NCBI GenBank assembly: GCA_025677835.1
Contig: JAIXMR010000065.1
Span: 1 to 64,000 of the forward strand
Reading direction: 5' to 3'
Length of the DNA: 64,000 nucleotides
Source: Sporodiniella umbellata
Lineage: Eukaryota; Mucoromycota; Mucoromycetes; Mucorales; Rhizopodaceae
Shown here: positions 31,127-42,268 of the stretch, one piece after another
Numbering within the stretch: the stretch's first letter is position 1
Layout: each line of letters starts with the position of its first letter
The notes under the pieces: model-generated
Seen by the model: only the letters and a program-made list of their open reading frames with translations
The model's database searches: none
Told to the model about the DNA's origin: nothing
Program-made: the position numbers and the translations under genes

Positions 31127-33762
31127 TTAATGATACACCTTGATAGCCTCAAGCATGATACGGTCCAGTTCCTAAAAAAAAAAAAGAGTTGGTTTTGTCA
31201 TTGTTTTGTTTTTAAGCTACCTTTTCTAATTGTTCGAGTCTGGACTGACTGTCTTTAAAGAGATCCCCAATCTCAGTACGTAGGCTGGGATTGGGCGGTT
31301 GGTGTAAAGCCGCACCTCGGATCAAGACCATCAGATCGTTCATACCAAAATCATCTGTGCAGAACAACATGGATTCGGTGGAAGTAGGGCGGATACGACG
31401 TGGGGTGACGGTCTGTTCAGACGAATGGGACTGGCTGTCTTCTGGGCCAGAAGGGGATTCACAGAGCATGGCCGGAAGGGGCTCAAACCCTTCTAGCGTT
31501 GGCTCTTTACGTGGCATGGGTGTATCTTGACGTATCAGGGGATGATGCGGTCGGGTATCTAGAGAAGGTGGATGAGAAGGGGGAATTTTTTTTTAAATGA
31601 AGAATGCTTACGTGTGCTGCTGTTGGGTTTTTCAATCCGTTTTAATAAAAAGAAGGTCTCGTTCTTTTCAGGAGGTGTGGTATGTGTGGTGATAGAGCTA
31701 CGGTCTGGATGGCTGTTGCGTCGATAGTGAATCGGGGGTACATCATCGCCAAAGACGGTCAGAAGCGTATCGTGATTAGGTAACCTTCGTTCTGTACAGA
31801 GAGAAAGCTGTGAATTCGCCATTACCTTTGTTGTTGTTTATTTACCTTTTCCCAGCACACACATCACCAGACTATATTGGATCAAGTCGGTAGAGGCCTC
31901 ACCCAGCCTGAGTTCCTGTTGGATTCTCTCTTCGTCTTGCGTCATATCCGCCACCACGCCGTTCAGTAGATGGAATTTTTCTAGCAAGAGGGCCGTGGCA
32001 TCCTTGATCAGCATACTGCAGGGTATCTTGACCAGCTTATCCACCCGTTTGTTTCTCTCGTCCACTTGATCGCAGGGCAAGAGCGAGACCTTGATCTGGA
32101 ACTCGCCATCTTCCATGCGTTTGGTTTTGGAAAACAGAAAGAACTGGACTTCTTCTGCCGGACTTTCCGCTGCGGGTCCTCCCATATGGTTCTCGCTACC
32201 CATCAGTTGAGAGATCCGCCGGGCTTTCTTGAGCGAAGGCATCGGCGTATTGAGATGGGCCGTGAGGGAGTAAAAGATCTCGAGCGGTCGGTCGGTAGGA
32301 ATCAACGTACATTCATCGCCACTGGGCGTTTTGACCATCAGATAGTAATCTTGATACGTCTCTGTATCCACCCCAGTTGCCTCTTTGGCCAGCAGCTGGT
32401 GGATCAGGTCGGCCGACGTCGTCTGAGGCTCAACGTCCACCCACGCCTCGCTAAATCCCAACGGCATACCCGCAAGCACCTTGAGATGTCGGACCGCATT
32501 CTGAGAATCCAAACTGCCCACACGGTGGTCCCGGACCAGGCTGGACTGCGATGAACCGATCGAAAGCGTGTCCTCTAACGTGCTGCTCGATAACCGCCTT
32601 TCCTCTTTCTTTTTGCCGCGTGAAAAGAACTTGCGGATCCCGCTCGTCTTTTTTTTTTCTTGTGGACTTGTCACCAACAGCTTTTCTAGTTTCGCCGCCT
32701 TTTTTAGCTTGGATGGAAGACTGCTATCCGAATGGCGCTCAGGCTCTGCCAGGTCTCGTGCAATCTGCGGTGTCAGGGATATCTTGAGGGTCTCTTCTTC
32801 TGCCTGCGTCACTTCTTCTCCCTCCACTTCACCACTCTCCTGCACTGGCTCTTCACAGTACAGGTAATCCTTTGGGTCGTTGATGATATCTGAATCTGCA
32901 CTAAGGTGGGATTCAAGTGTGGGTACATCGTCTTCCCCGTGCTCCGTCGCCTCAGCATCGGCATAGCCTTGCTCGCCATAGTACTGGTAAGGATCGTCCC
33001 CTTCTGAACCATCCGAATCCAAAGAAGTGTCACTGTTCGAATCCGAGGAATCCATCGCCTCATTCCAATGTTGAAATTCTGACTCAAACGCATCCGAGGC
33101 TTCATCACTGCTGTTACCATACACTAACTGGGACTGGTACTGTACTGCTTTTGCTAGCGTGACCCGTTTGCGTCCTTTGGGCTTGTTGGTAGGTGGAATA
33201 GGAAACACATCAAAATTATCTTTACGAGTAATCTAGTCCACCATCGTCAGCCTTTTCTCTCTCTCTTTTTTTTTTGGATGCTTGCCTACCTCAATATTTC
33301 GATGCGAATTCAATCGAGCCAATCTTTCATGGGGGGTCTATCCTAAGCGTCAATAAAGAAAGGCTCTGATCCAGGGTTGCTTACCTCGATATTCTCAGCA
33401 GGGATATAGCCTACTTCAGAACTCTTCAGCACTTTTACTAACCACCAATAAGAGTTGCTATCGTCCAATAACGTCAATGCGTTTCCTCGAAAGACTGTTG
33501 CCTGACCTTCTACCGTCGCCTTAAATGTATGAAGAGCATAGACCAGTTTAAAGTCGATCTCTGCATCGGGAATGCTCAACTCGGATCCACTATCATCTTC
33601 ATCTTCCATCAATACTTGACCATTCTCATCCACTTCACCATCAGAATCACCATCGTATTGTTCATACACATCCTCATTCTGATAGTCGTCATAAACTGAC
33701 TCAGGCTCTTGACTCAATTCGTCTCGGTAGCCGGTTAATCGTCGTTTGTCTTTCATGGCCAT
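31127..33762 (-). CDS. SH3-domain polarity protein, Tea4/Bud14-like
   Basis: Six exons (33762-33385, 33337-33290, 33232-31846, 31791-31612, 31558-31221, 31171-31127) give about 791 residues. After an acidic head, the SH3 domain (about residues 70-125) reads LVYALHTFKATVEGQ, LTLLDDSNSYWWLVKV and VGYIPAENIE, followed by ERLARLNSHRNIE. This combination is typical of fungal Tea4/Bud14 proteins, which link microtubule ends or cell poles to protein phosphatase 1 and formins. Further on come an acidic region, a basic patch (GIRKFFSRGKKKEE), and a domain of about 100 residues (AWVDVEPQTTSADLIHQLLA, TLIPTDRPLEIF) that looks like a Ras-association or ubiquitin-like fold. The C-terminus is helical. The role in polarity is inferred from the SH3 block. 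Confidence 0.85.
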
Positions 33763-34866
33763 TTTCTAATTCGTTTTTTTTTTTTTTTTCTTGATCAATG
33801 GTTGAGGTCTACAAGGGAATGGAATGGGTCGTTTATTCTTTCAAAATGGTTTATTCTTTTTTTTTTTTTTTAAAAAAAAAAAAAAGAAGTAAAAGTGAAT
33901 AATAGCAATAAAACAAAGTATTAAAAAAAAAAAAAAAAAAAAAAAAAGGTAGTACAGTTTTGAAGTTGCGCACATCCGTTTTATTTCACTGTATGTGCAC
34001 AGTATGGTGCTTACCCTAGAGAGCTCTTGACAGTCTCATGCTAGAGGTAATTTCCTTCTATTTTTTTTTTTTTTTTTTTTTTGGTGATCTTGGGAATACT
34101 TTTGTAATTCTTTCGAAAGGATAAATGGCGCTGCTTGATCCACTTTGCTGATTTATTATCATCGTGCCTTTCTTTTGGTTATAGTAAAAAGTCTCGTGAA
34201 TGAGGACAAAGCTTGTACAACCCGTCGATGTGGAATAAAAATTCTCTTTTAGTATGTACATGGCCTTTTCTTGCCTAAAAATAAAATAAAAACAACTTCA
34301 CTCTCAAACAAGTCTGTCGGTAAAAAGTGATTGTCTTTTTCTAAAGATGTTGAAGTGGGTTGAGAATCCATCAAACAGTCTCTTAAAGGGGAATCACCAA
34401 GAAAAAAAAAAAAGGGGGGGGAATTGTAGAAAATACATCAAATTTAAAGATGGCTGTAGATCTACTTTCAATGTTTTAAAAGACTTTTTTTTTTTTTTAT
34501 CAAAAGAGGTAGGACAAGAGCCAATGTCCGCTTTCAGGGGGAGGGAAAGTCTGGTTTATGTTTACAAAGGACTTTAATAAACGCATTGTTATGTGGAGTC
34601 TATTTTTTTTTAAAGATCAGAAAAACCCTTATTTTAACTGGCTGGAAAATCGATATCTTTTGCGTCATACTGTTATGATTCTCTCCTTTTTTTTTTAATT
34701 TTTATTTTTAATCATCATATTCGATTGGATTTTCAAAGGAATTTGTAGTGTACATTAATCACAACCAGATTCCAATAATAATAATAATAACAATAACAAT
34801 AATAACAATAACAATAATTATAATAATTATAATAATAAAAAACAAGGATTATTCGCTATCCATTGT
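33763..34866. other. Spacer with palindromes, microsatellites and an unresolved minus-strand frame
   Basis: This 1.1-kb spacer holds a T15A14 palindrome at 33857-33885, A and T runs, and an (AAT)n region at about 34776-34843. On the minus strand, 34371-34060 has protein-like words (MDSQPTSTSLEKDNH, and YSTSTGCTSFVLIHETFYYNQ in another frame). They are separated by a 22-base gap too short for a normal intron, so no gene is called. Confidence 0.5.
33857..33885. repeat. T15A14 palindrome
   Basis: A T run directly followed by an A run, upstream of the Tea4-like gene. Confidence 0.85.
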
Positions 34867-35259
34867 TTAATAACAATAGTTGGTATCCGATGTGTGGTTT
34901 CGAATGGCCTGTAGTTGTAACTGGTTTTCTCGAATCACCTGCCTTAGTCGGTCTTCACGCTCCAAATGTTCATTTAGTTTCTTTCGCCAGCCTTCCCTTT
35001 CTTTTTCAAAGGCTAGCAGCTTTTGATATAGTTTTTGTAATTGCTCGTATATATCTTCTTCTTCTTCTACAGTAGCAGGGGAGACGGTGGGTGAGCGTGG
35101 CGGAAGAGGATAACCAATCTTGTCTAATAGATCCGCAGGCGAATCGATCTCTCGAGGTAGCGGCGAGAAATGTCGATTCAATATACTCAAAGAGGCTGGA
35201 TCCATGGAAACAATGTTTTCTTTAGGCTGGCTTTTTTTAGAAAAGATCTTTTTAAACAT
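34867..35259 (-). CDS. Small coiled-coil protein of unknown function
   Basis: A single exon of 131 codons. It begins with a basic head (MFKKIFSKKSQP), continues with a Pro-rich segment (IGYPLPPRSPTVSP) and ends in a coiled coil of about 60 residues rich in Glu, Leu, Arg and Lys (IYEQLQKLYQKLLAFEKE, EREDRLRQVIREN). I do not recognise it. The ATG at 35259 follows a short A-rich leader. The upstream frame extends a few hydrophobic codons that look like leader. It could be a small centrosome or SNARE-adaptor-like protein, but nothing proves that. Confidence 0.55.
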   Translation of the reverse strand: MFKKIFSKKSQPKENIVSMDPASLSILNRHFSPLPREIDSPADLLDKIGYPLPPRSPTVSPATVEEEEDIYEQLQKLYQKLLAFEKEREGWRKKLNEHLEREDRLRQVIRENQLQLQAIRNHTSDTNYCY

Positions 35260-35553
35260 AAAATTAGACAAAAGAAAGAATCTCCCAAAAAAAAACAACA
35301 AAAGCCTACTTTTAGATGTTTTTAACACTACCTCATGTGATCCATATCGTTTTTGTGTTTTTGGCTGTCAGTGACAAAAACAACTACCCTGTTTTTTTTT
35401 TTTTTCTTTTTTTTTTTTTAGGTGTGTCGTTAACAGTCTTTCTCATAGCACATGTACTACCATGTTGGACAGTAGCTTTCTTTTTTTTTTTTTTTTTTCC
35501 TTGTTTTAGACTTTCTTTTTGTTTTTTGTTTTTCTCTAAAAGTACAACTTGCC

Positions 35554-37012
35554 ATGCCGGACCCCATTTCAAAAGCACAAGAAGAAGAAATGAGTACTGC
35601 TCTCATTGCCCAGCTATTAGCTCAAGACGCTTATGATCAAGGAGGTATGGATTATTATGAATATGAACAAGCTGAAGATAGAGACGGAAGCTACGAAGAT
35701 GACTCGGAAGATGAATTTGATCCTCGAAAGAAACCTGGTTTACAACCCAAGAAAGAGCGTATGTTTGTTTTTTTGTTATGATTATTATTGCTATCACTCT
35801 AATTTCCTCCTCACAACAAATTAATCCTTTTTTTTTTTTTTTTCTATACATAAAGTAATGAAGCGTGGTCGCAAACGAAAAAGTTCCCCCGTTGATTTGC
35901 CTAAAAAAGAACCCAAAATCAAGGAAACAAAAAGCAAAGAACCCAAAGAGTCTATTGAAAACAAAAAAACAAAAAAATCTACATCAGATAGCTACAATAC
36001 AGGTGTTTATACTGAATTAGAAGAAAAAAACTTTTTGGAAGGGCTGGATATGTTTGGAAGAGATTGGTCAAAGGTAAGAGTTTTCTTTTACCAAAAAGAG
36101 ACGCGTTTTTACCTTGTTTTTTTTTTTTTTTTCCAGCTTCAAGCTCACGTAGCTACCAGAGACGCCAACTCAATTCGAAGCCATGCTCAAAAGCATTTTA
36201 TAAAGATGTTTCGAGACAATATACCTCTTTCAGACAAGATAAGAGAGACTGGAGAAGGCTACACTCTCTCTGGTAAGCCCCTGGATCCAAACTCATCTGC
36301 TGCCAAACCTTATCTCAAGGCCATGTCTTCTCAAACCATCGAAAAACTCGCCGGCCAACAAATCCAAGATCAGCAACGATTACCTCCCAACACGACACCC
36401 AAGACACAGCAACAAGAGAGCCTTGAAACCGGAAAAAACTCCATAGTAACAAGTGTTGTTCAAGTAGAACAGACCACATTGAAAGACAGAGTGATCGAAA
36501 AACAATTAACAAACGCCAAAGAGACCCAGGGGGAGATCATGGCGGAGAAGCTGGAAACAGACAAGAGTCCAGAAAATCCCAATAAAGTGCACATAGATAA
36601 CAGTAAATCCAGCGAGATCGCTCTAAAGCCAACAAAAGAAACCATCGAAAGGACAATGGTGGTGGATAGCCAACAAGCCAAAGTGGATCTCAAGAGCGAA
36701 TCAACACAGTCTGTACTCTGCCTGAAGGAGACTGAAAAAGTAGATCAATCACAGACGAGCTATCCTGAACTGGATCACGAAACTACCCTGAAGAGCCCGG
36801 GAGAGTCCAATCAAACCACAAAACAAAAGATAGCACAAGAACAAGAAGAGTCTGTTAGCGTGGAGAAGCAGACAGAGCAACTGACCATTGTGGAAAATGT
36901 CACTAGATCCTCTTGGTAAGTGTTTGCTTGTTAAGGGTCTTTATCTAACCAAAACAAGAGCCTTAGGAAAGGCGGCGCTCAAGATACTGAAACTACCATA
37001 CCAACATTGTGA
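35554..37012 (+). CDS. SANT/MYB (SHAQK-type) DNA-binding protein
   Basis: Four exons (35554-35758, 35856-36073, 36137-36915, 36967-37012) give a protein of about 415 residues. The head is acidic with a Tyr/Glu-rich segment, followed by a Lys-rich nuclear-localisation-like region (KRGRKRK). One SANT/MYB repeat, about residues 115-175, reads GVYTELEEKNFLEGLDMFGRD, then WSKLQAHVATRDANSIRSHAQKHF. The SHAQKHF word is the variant found in SHAQKYF-class MYB and in MYSM1/Fun19-like fungal proteins. An intron splits the repeat between SK and LQ. The rest is Gln/Lys/Glu/Thr-rich and disordered. A nuclear, DNA- or histone-binding role is inferred. The last intron (GTAAGT to TTAG) replaces a stop at the end of exon 3 and adds 15 codons; if it is retained, the protein ends at 36919. 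Confidence 0.78.
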
Positions 37013-37256
37013 TACCAATGGATAAGATTCTCTTTGCTTATTTTCTGTAAAAAATAAAAATAAAGTTCTAGAAAATCACAAGGGGTTTCTCAATTTTAAG
37101 CCACACAACGCTTCTGTCCATCAAGCAATTTTTCAAAGGCCACTGTTTTTTTTTTTTTTTTTTTTTTTTTTTATAGCAACAACCTTACATTTGAAATCAA
37201 TACCACCAAAAGAAAGAGGAGATCTTTCAGCTTTTTCTTCAGTTTATAAGACAGAA

Positions 37257-38849
37257 ATGGTCCATTTGCCCGATACTATAGACCGTACACCTGAATACGT
37301 CAAGTTCATTCAAGACCTTCAACGTTTTCATGACTCAAAAAAGTACAAATATAAATATATTCCCTTGAAAAACAAAAAAAAGAAAAAAAAAAATACTAAG
37401 AAAACATTTTAGAACACGTCTTGTGCCTGAACCAGTGTTAGGTGGTAGAAGATTAGACCTTTACAAAATATTTCAAGTAGTTGTAGCAGCAGGTGGATTT
37501 GACGAAGTGACAAAAAATAGAAGTTGGAAGCAAGTAGGCAACCTTTTTCAATTCCGCTCAACATGTACCAACAGTGCCTATATTATGAAAGGTGTCTACA
37601 TTCGCAATTTGGTACATAAAGAGAAAAAAAAAAAAAAAAGACGTTTACCTTTTTTTTTTCTTGGTGGAAAACCTAATTATTTTGTTTGTGAACAGCTTGG
37701 ATATGAAGAAGAACGGATATGGAATAAAACATGGCAACCGCCAGAGGAATTACTAGGCCCTCATGCGCATCGGGCTTCTACCTTGGCTGGCAAAGTGTAC
37801 CGACAAGTGGAAAAAAAGACACCCACTAAATCAAAAAAGGCGTCACCTTCGCCTAGCTCCAAAACGACCACACTCCTTAAAAACATTACCCAAAACAATG
37901 TGACAGAGAAAGATCGCATTCTGTTTGCATTGCAATTCGGCAGACAAACAGATATTGACTGGGCGTTGGATCAGGTCGTTCAGTACTCGTTTGAGTCACC
38001 TCAAAAATTGAATTTGGATAAAACACCCTTACTACTTGAAACACTTCTCTCTTTGGCTGAAAATGGCCTGATGCAACTCTGGACCGCCTACCATACACGC
38101 AACATGAATTACAGTGTTATCGATCAGTTGATGGAAAGTGACCAAACTCAACATCATGGGCCTGAACATTGTATGGTTCTCAAGGTGCTTCATATCTTGC
38201 GCAACTTTTCGCTTGTGCCAGAGTGTGTTGTTATGCTGTCTCAGACACAATCCGTCAACAATGTGATTTTGCAGAGTCTTGAAATTGCTTTGATGGCAAA
38301 TCATGTGGACATTGGAAGGCACTCTGTGGATATTTTGGAGAACATTGCGCCTTACATTCAACTTGTTTCTTCTAAAGACCCTTTTTTGGTCTCACTTTAC
38401 AAGCTTGTGAACGGGCACGATCGATACATGCTCGTAGGGTCCATCCGTACTTTGAGTTGGCTGTCGGTCTCAGAATCTAACCATCTCCACTTGACACCCA
38501 GTCCAGTGTTAGAGACAATGGGCCAGATGCTGTTGGCGGACGATGAAGAGCTGGTCGGTACCGTACTTGAATATGTATATCAGTATACCAAAATATCAGA
38601 ACAGTGTCGATCTGAATTTGTAAAGGTGTGCCATTCGGGCGTCTTTCAGTTGCTTGTCGCTCTTTTACTTACAAAATCAAGATATTTCACGCCCCGGTTT
38701 GTTCAGCCAGAAGGTGCTTTGTTTTCACAAGATAAATCCAAGATCAACACAATACCACGCATGCCGGACTTGACAATATACCACAATTTAGACGAACCTT
38801 TCCGATGTCTGGGATGGTAATTTTGCTTTCCATCGCTGGCGTGTTACTT

Positions 38850-38880
<31 letters not shown>

Positions 38881-39634
38881 CATAGGTTAAAGGATAAATT
38901 TGAAATAGCCGATAAAGACAGCATTCTTTCAATTGATGATATCTACATGTTGTATGAATCAAGATTCAGACTTGAAAAGGCACTCAAGATGAAAGATTTT
39001 TATACAGTGATCAAGATTGCTTTCTCATCCTCACGCAAACAAGCCAGTCCTGTCATACAGGGCTTGGATATTATGGGTATCCAAATGAAAACCAGCATCT
39101 TACAGGATCGTAAGTTCACTTGATAGCCACAACGTCTTCTCTTACTTGTTTTTTTTTTTTTTTTTAGATCCCCACATTACCTGTGAATGGCAACACTGCT
39201 CTCATATCTTTTCAGACGCATTCTCATTGCAGAAACATGTTTTATCCACACATGTTTCTTCTGATGGGGAGGAAGATGAACACCGCTGTCAGTGGGTATC
39301 TTGTTCTATCAACAACCCAAGCCGAGAGGCTTTTTTGTCTCATCTACAGACACATATTTATGTTAACGACAGTCGCTGCAACAGCCCTGAATTAGTCTCA
39401 TCGCCTTCTACACCTTCTTCTTCCTCTTCTATGGAATCCGTAGTAGAAAATGTGGATTGTGATCAAGACGCTCAGGGTATCTCATTAGCTGCCAGCTATC
39501 TTTTGAACTGTCTCTCACAAGACCCTGATAGCAGCGCATCTTTGCAACCGTTCAAAAAAGAGTTGACACATGTAGCAGAGTCAAGACCTCGTTTGGCCTC
39601 TATTGTTTGGTCTATTTGCTCTCATTTCTCATGA
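37257..39634 (+). CDS. RSC9: ARID-domain chromatin-remodelling subunit, RSC9/ARID2-like
   Basis: Five exons (37257-37342, 37413-37611, 37696-38816, 38886-39109, 39168-39634) give about 698 residues. The ARID domain at residues 8-105 reads TPEYVKFIQDLQRFHDSK, LGGRRLDLYKIFQVVVAAGGFDEVTK (in part), SWKQVGNLFQF and a terminal YIRNLLGYEE. An Armadillo-like helical region follows at about 170-460. The C-terminus has two C2H2 fingers typical of ARID2/RSC9: CEWQHCSHIFSDAFSLQKHVL and CQWVSCSINNPSREAFLSH. In yeast, Rsc9 is part of the RSC remodeller; ARID2 is its animal PBAF equivalent. Intron 3 carries a (TG)n run next to its acceptor. The start is the first ATG after an A-rich leader. Codons upstream are in frame, but no better Met is seen. 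Confidence 0.9.
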
Positions 39635-39979
39635 TTCGTGGTCTTGTTTTCTCCCTTCCCTCACTTTTTACTTTTCTTTCTTTCCTGTAGATAACCCTCC
39701 CTTTTATTTTTCGCTCTCTCTTTTCTTTATTCCACTTTATAAATACTGCACCATATCACTCTATTCGGCTCTTTTTTTTTTTTTTATTCTTTTTTGCCCA
39801 AAAAAAAAAAAAGAAAAAAGAAAAAATACATTTCATTGTTTTGGCTTCTCATTCAGACAGATAAAAATAAACGGTAAAGTGAGATCAAGTTTGTTTGTTT
39901 GTTTGTTTGTTTTTTTTTTTAAAAAAAAAGAAAGGCTTTTAAAAGGGTATTTTTGTCTTGATACTTTAGCAAGACCTCT
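39635..39979. other. Convergent spacer with T and A runs
   Basis: Between the stops of the RSC9-like and Lines-like genes lie pyrimidine runs, an A run, a (TTTG)n segment at about 39892-39909 and a T11A9 palindrome at 39910-39929. I see no gene. Confidence 0.7.
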
Positions 39980-41047
39980 CTAAATATCCAATGATTCAAT
40001 TAGAAAGAACAGCCTTTTGACCAAGGGCTTGGTGTTATAAGGGAAGCCTCCACCTTCAAGTACCCTCAACGTGTTTTTAAAAATAAGCCGACATTCTTCC
40101 AAATCGACACCTATGAGAGAAGCTGTGAAGCCTTGAATATCTTTTGCAGTATAGATAAGGTAACGGTGAAAGTAAGACAGAAAACGATTGCTTTCCAATA
40201 ACAAATCAATCAAGATGTCGTATGAAGCTCCACATCGATAAAGGAAAAAAGTAAATAGGGTATGCGGGTTCATCTCCAAGGAATGAAAAAAAAGGTGTGT
40301 CTGTGGCTGTTCTTGAAAGAGCAAGAGTACTTTATCGAGCAAATCTATCGTATCGTCATCACTAGCACAGCAAAAATCAAATAGGAGGTCAAGAAAATCT
40401 TGCGAACAGAGTGAATAGATTTCCTGTACTTTCTCAGTCAAGGGGATCAACAGGTCGGCCTGGGTAGATTTAGAAAGTACCGAAAGTATGTTTTGCACTA
40501 GCTTTTGAATAGACTGTCGGTCGTAAGATGTCTCTGGAGTATGAAAGAATTCTGTGTATTCTACAGACTGAAAGCGCTCAATGTCTTTACTGAAGGATTG
40601 GCATTGTGTGATGTACTGCGTTATTTGTACAACCAGGTTGGGGTTTAACGGAGACTTGTCTTGAGCGCGTTGACAGAGCTCCATCGCTTTCCTAACCATG
40701 TATACTGGGCGGTTTTCCCATAATTTACAACCCCAATCGATTATCTGGCCGTAATCACCTAGCGCGTCATTTTTTATGAGGTCAATCAGGCAGACAGTCA
40801 GTGATAGACTGGGTGCATCTAATTGGGATAATAGAAACGATCTAATCTCCGCTGTAAGCTGTTTTGTAGGACATGGCTTGGGGCAACTCCTTGCATGCTT
40901 TAGTATTTTGTGTAAAAAGTCTAGATCATGTTCTTTAGGACTACGGAGGGAGAGTAGATCTAACACAATCTTTTCACTTTTCTCTGTATGCTGCTTTATA
41001 TCCAAGTATTGATTGCTTTGCTGGCAATAGATCTCAAAGGCGTTCAT
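39980..41047 (-). CDS. Lines-like helical-repeat protein
   Basis: A single exon of 356 codons. The protein is almost entirely alpha-helical with Leu-rich repeats of helices, as in an ARM/HEAT-like fold. The C-terminal half carries a block (FLYRCGASYDILIDLLLESN, then RFLSYFHRYL) resembling the Lines/LINS1 family signature of a short helix, a Leu-rich helix and FL-Y-RYL. I base the assignment on this block and length, so it is moderate. The family's molecular function is unclear; animal Lines acts in segment polarity signalling. Unusually for this window, the gene is intronless. It is divergently paired with HAP2 across about 280 bases. Confidence 0.5.
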   Translation of the reverse strand: MNAFEIYCQQSNQYLDIKQHTEKSEKIVLDLLSLRSPKEHDLDFLHKILKHARSCPKPCPTKQLTAEIRSFLLSQLDAPSLSLTVCLIDLIKNDALGDYGQIIDWGCKLWENRPVYMVRKAMELCQRAQDKSPLNPNLVVQITQYITQCQSFSKDIERFQSVEYTEFFHTPETSYDRQSIQKLVQNILSVLSKSTQADLLIPLTEKVQEIYSLCSQDFLDLLFDFCCASDDDTIDLLDKVLLLFQEQPQTHLFFHSLEMNPHTLFTFFLYRCGASYDILIDLLLESNRFLSYFHRYLIYTAKDIQGFTASLIGVDLEECRLIFKNTLRVLEGGGFPYNTKPLVKRLFFLIESLDI

Positions 41048-41095
41048 AGAGAGTCAAGTACTAACAAAAAGTACAGAGCTGGGCATTTTTTTTCC

Positions 41096-41124
41096 TTTTT
41101 TTTTTTTTTTTAAAAAAAAAAAAA
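41096..41124. repeat. T(n)A(n) palindrome in the Lines/HAP2 divergent promoter
   Basis: A T run is followed directly by an A run in the short divergent spacer. Confidence 0.85.
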
Positions 41125-41245
41125 TTGTGACGCACTTTGTTTTCATTTGACTCATTGATTCTCCGTCGATGCAACGTCAGAGAGGGAACAAATAGAAAAT
41201 GTTGTTTTTTTTTCCAGTTTTTATTGTGAGCTACTACTTGTCTTT

Positions 41246-41266
41246 TATATAAACGGTTCTTATTGG
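41246..41266 (+). promoter_or_regulatory. TATA box and CCAAT box (reverse) of HAP2
   Basis: TATATAAA at 41246-41253 is followed at 41262-41266 by ATTGG, the reverse complement of CCAAT. CCAAT is the binding site of the HAP2/NF-Y complex that this gene encodes a subunit of. A TTTCTGATAG acceptor-like site at 41310-41319 suggests a 5' leader intron. Confidence 0.4.
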
Positions 41267-41330
41267 GAGATAGTGTTGCCCTATCATATTCACTCAAACA
41301 TTTTCTTTGTTTCTGATAGGTTCTAGTTCT

Positions 41331-41779
41331 ATGAACACTCAAGCTGCACAAGGAAACAACAATATTATTTACAGAGGCCAACATGGCGATGTCATGTTGA
41401 CACCTTCAGCAACACAAGTAGCTCCCGCCCCTGTGGTTGAAGAAGAGCCTCTCTATGTTAACGCAAAACAATACCATCGTATTCTTAAAAGACGTGCTGC
41501 TCGCTTAAAGCTAGAAGAAATGCACAAGTTGGAAAGAACAAGAAAACCTTATCTACATGAAAGTAGACACAAGCATGCGATGCGCCGTCCAAGAGGTCCT
41601 GGTGGTCGCTTTCTAAGTAAATAACAATAATAATAATTAAATTATTAATAACAATCTTTAATTCAACCATAGCTGCTGCTGAAATCGCCGAGTTACAATC
41701 AAAAAAACCTTCTGAGCCTGCAACAAATAACCTCTCGATGAACAATTATACCAGCCCAGATAAGAGTACTGGAGCATAA
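41331..41779 (+). CDS. HAP2: CCAAT-binding factor subunit HAP2/NF-YA
   Basis: Two exons (41331-41616 and 41673-41779) give 130 residues. The conserved NF-YA core is complete. The subunit-association helix reads [20 protein letters not shown], in part [16 protein letters not shown]. The DNA-binding helix follows with the [19 protein letters not shown] pattern ([13 protein letters not shown]), and the second exon supplies TAAEIAEL just after GGRFL. The intron divides the core at a position that keeps frame. The protein forms a trimer with HAP3 and HAP5 and binds CCAAT in promoters of respiratory and other genes. It is shorter than most homologues, with only about 38 residues before the core. 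The ATG lies 11 bases after a likely splice acceptor, so an upstream coding exon cannot be excluded. Confidence 0.93.
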
Positions 41780-42268
41780 TTTTTTTTTAAAAAAAAAAAT
41801 TAAATACAGTAGCAAAAAGGGTAATCTATTTTAAGCGTCTTCTTTTTCCAAGGGTCCCCCCCTTGATTTTTCTCGCACAAAATAAGCTTTAATATATATA
41901 TATATAAGAAAAAAAAAATCCCTGAATCGATATTCTTTTGAAAAAACTTCTTTATAACTTTAAAAAGCAATACCCAGAGAGCCTAACAGACTACAGCATA
42001 CCAGCTGACAAATGAATGAGAGTCATACCTAGGATAAAAAAAGGGTGGAGGCGAAATTTTTTTTTTTTTTAAAAAAAAAAAAGCAACATGACGACTTGTA
42101 AGGTGGTAAGCTAATTATATATAAAACTTTGAGCTTTGAAAAGGCAAAGATCAATCGTTGTGAATGTAAGGTACTCGAGAATAGATGTGATGTTTATTGA
42201 GTTGTAAAAAGCATTCGAGTACAAACCAACCACACAAAACAAAACGACATGTGTTTTTGTTTGTCTGT
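41780..42268. other. Convergent spacer with two T(n)A(n) palindromes and an AT run
   Basis: T9A10 at 41780-41798, (AT)n at about 41890-41906 and T14A12 at 42057-42082. I see no gene. Confidence 0.7.

Noticed and set aside
32066..32554. 162-codon plus-strand frame
   Set aside because: Antisense to the large exon of the Tea4-like gene.
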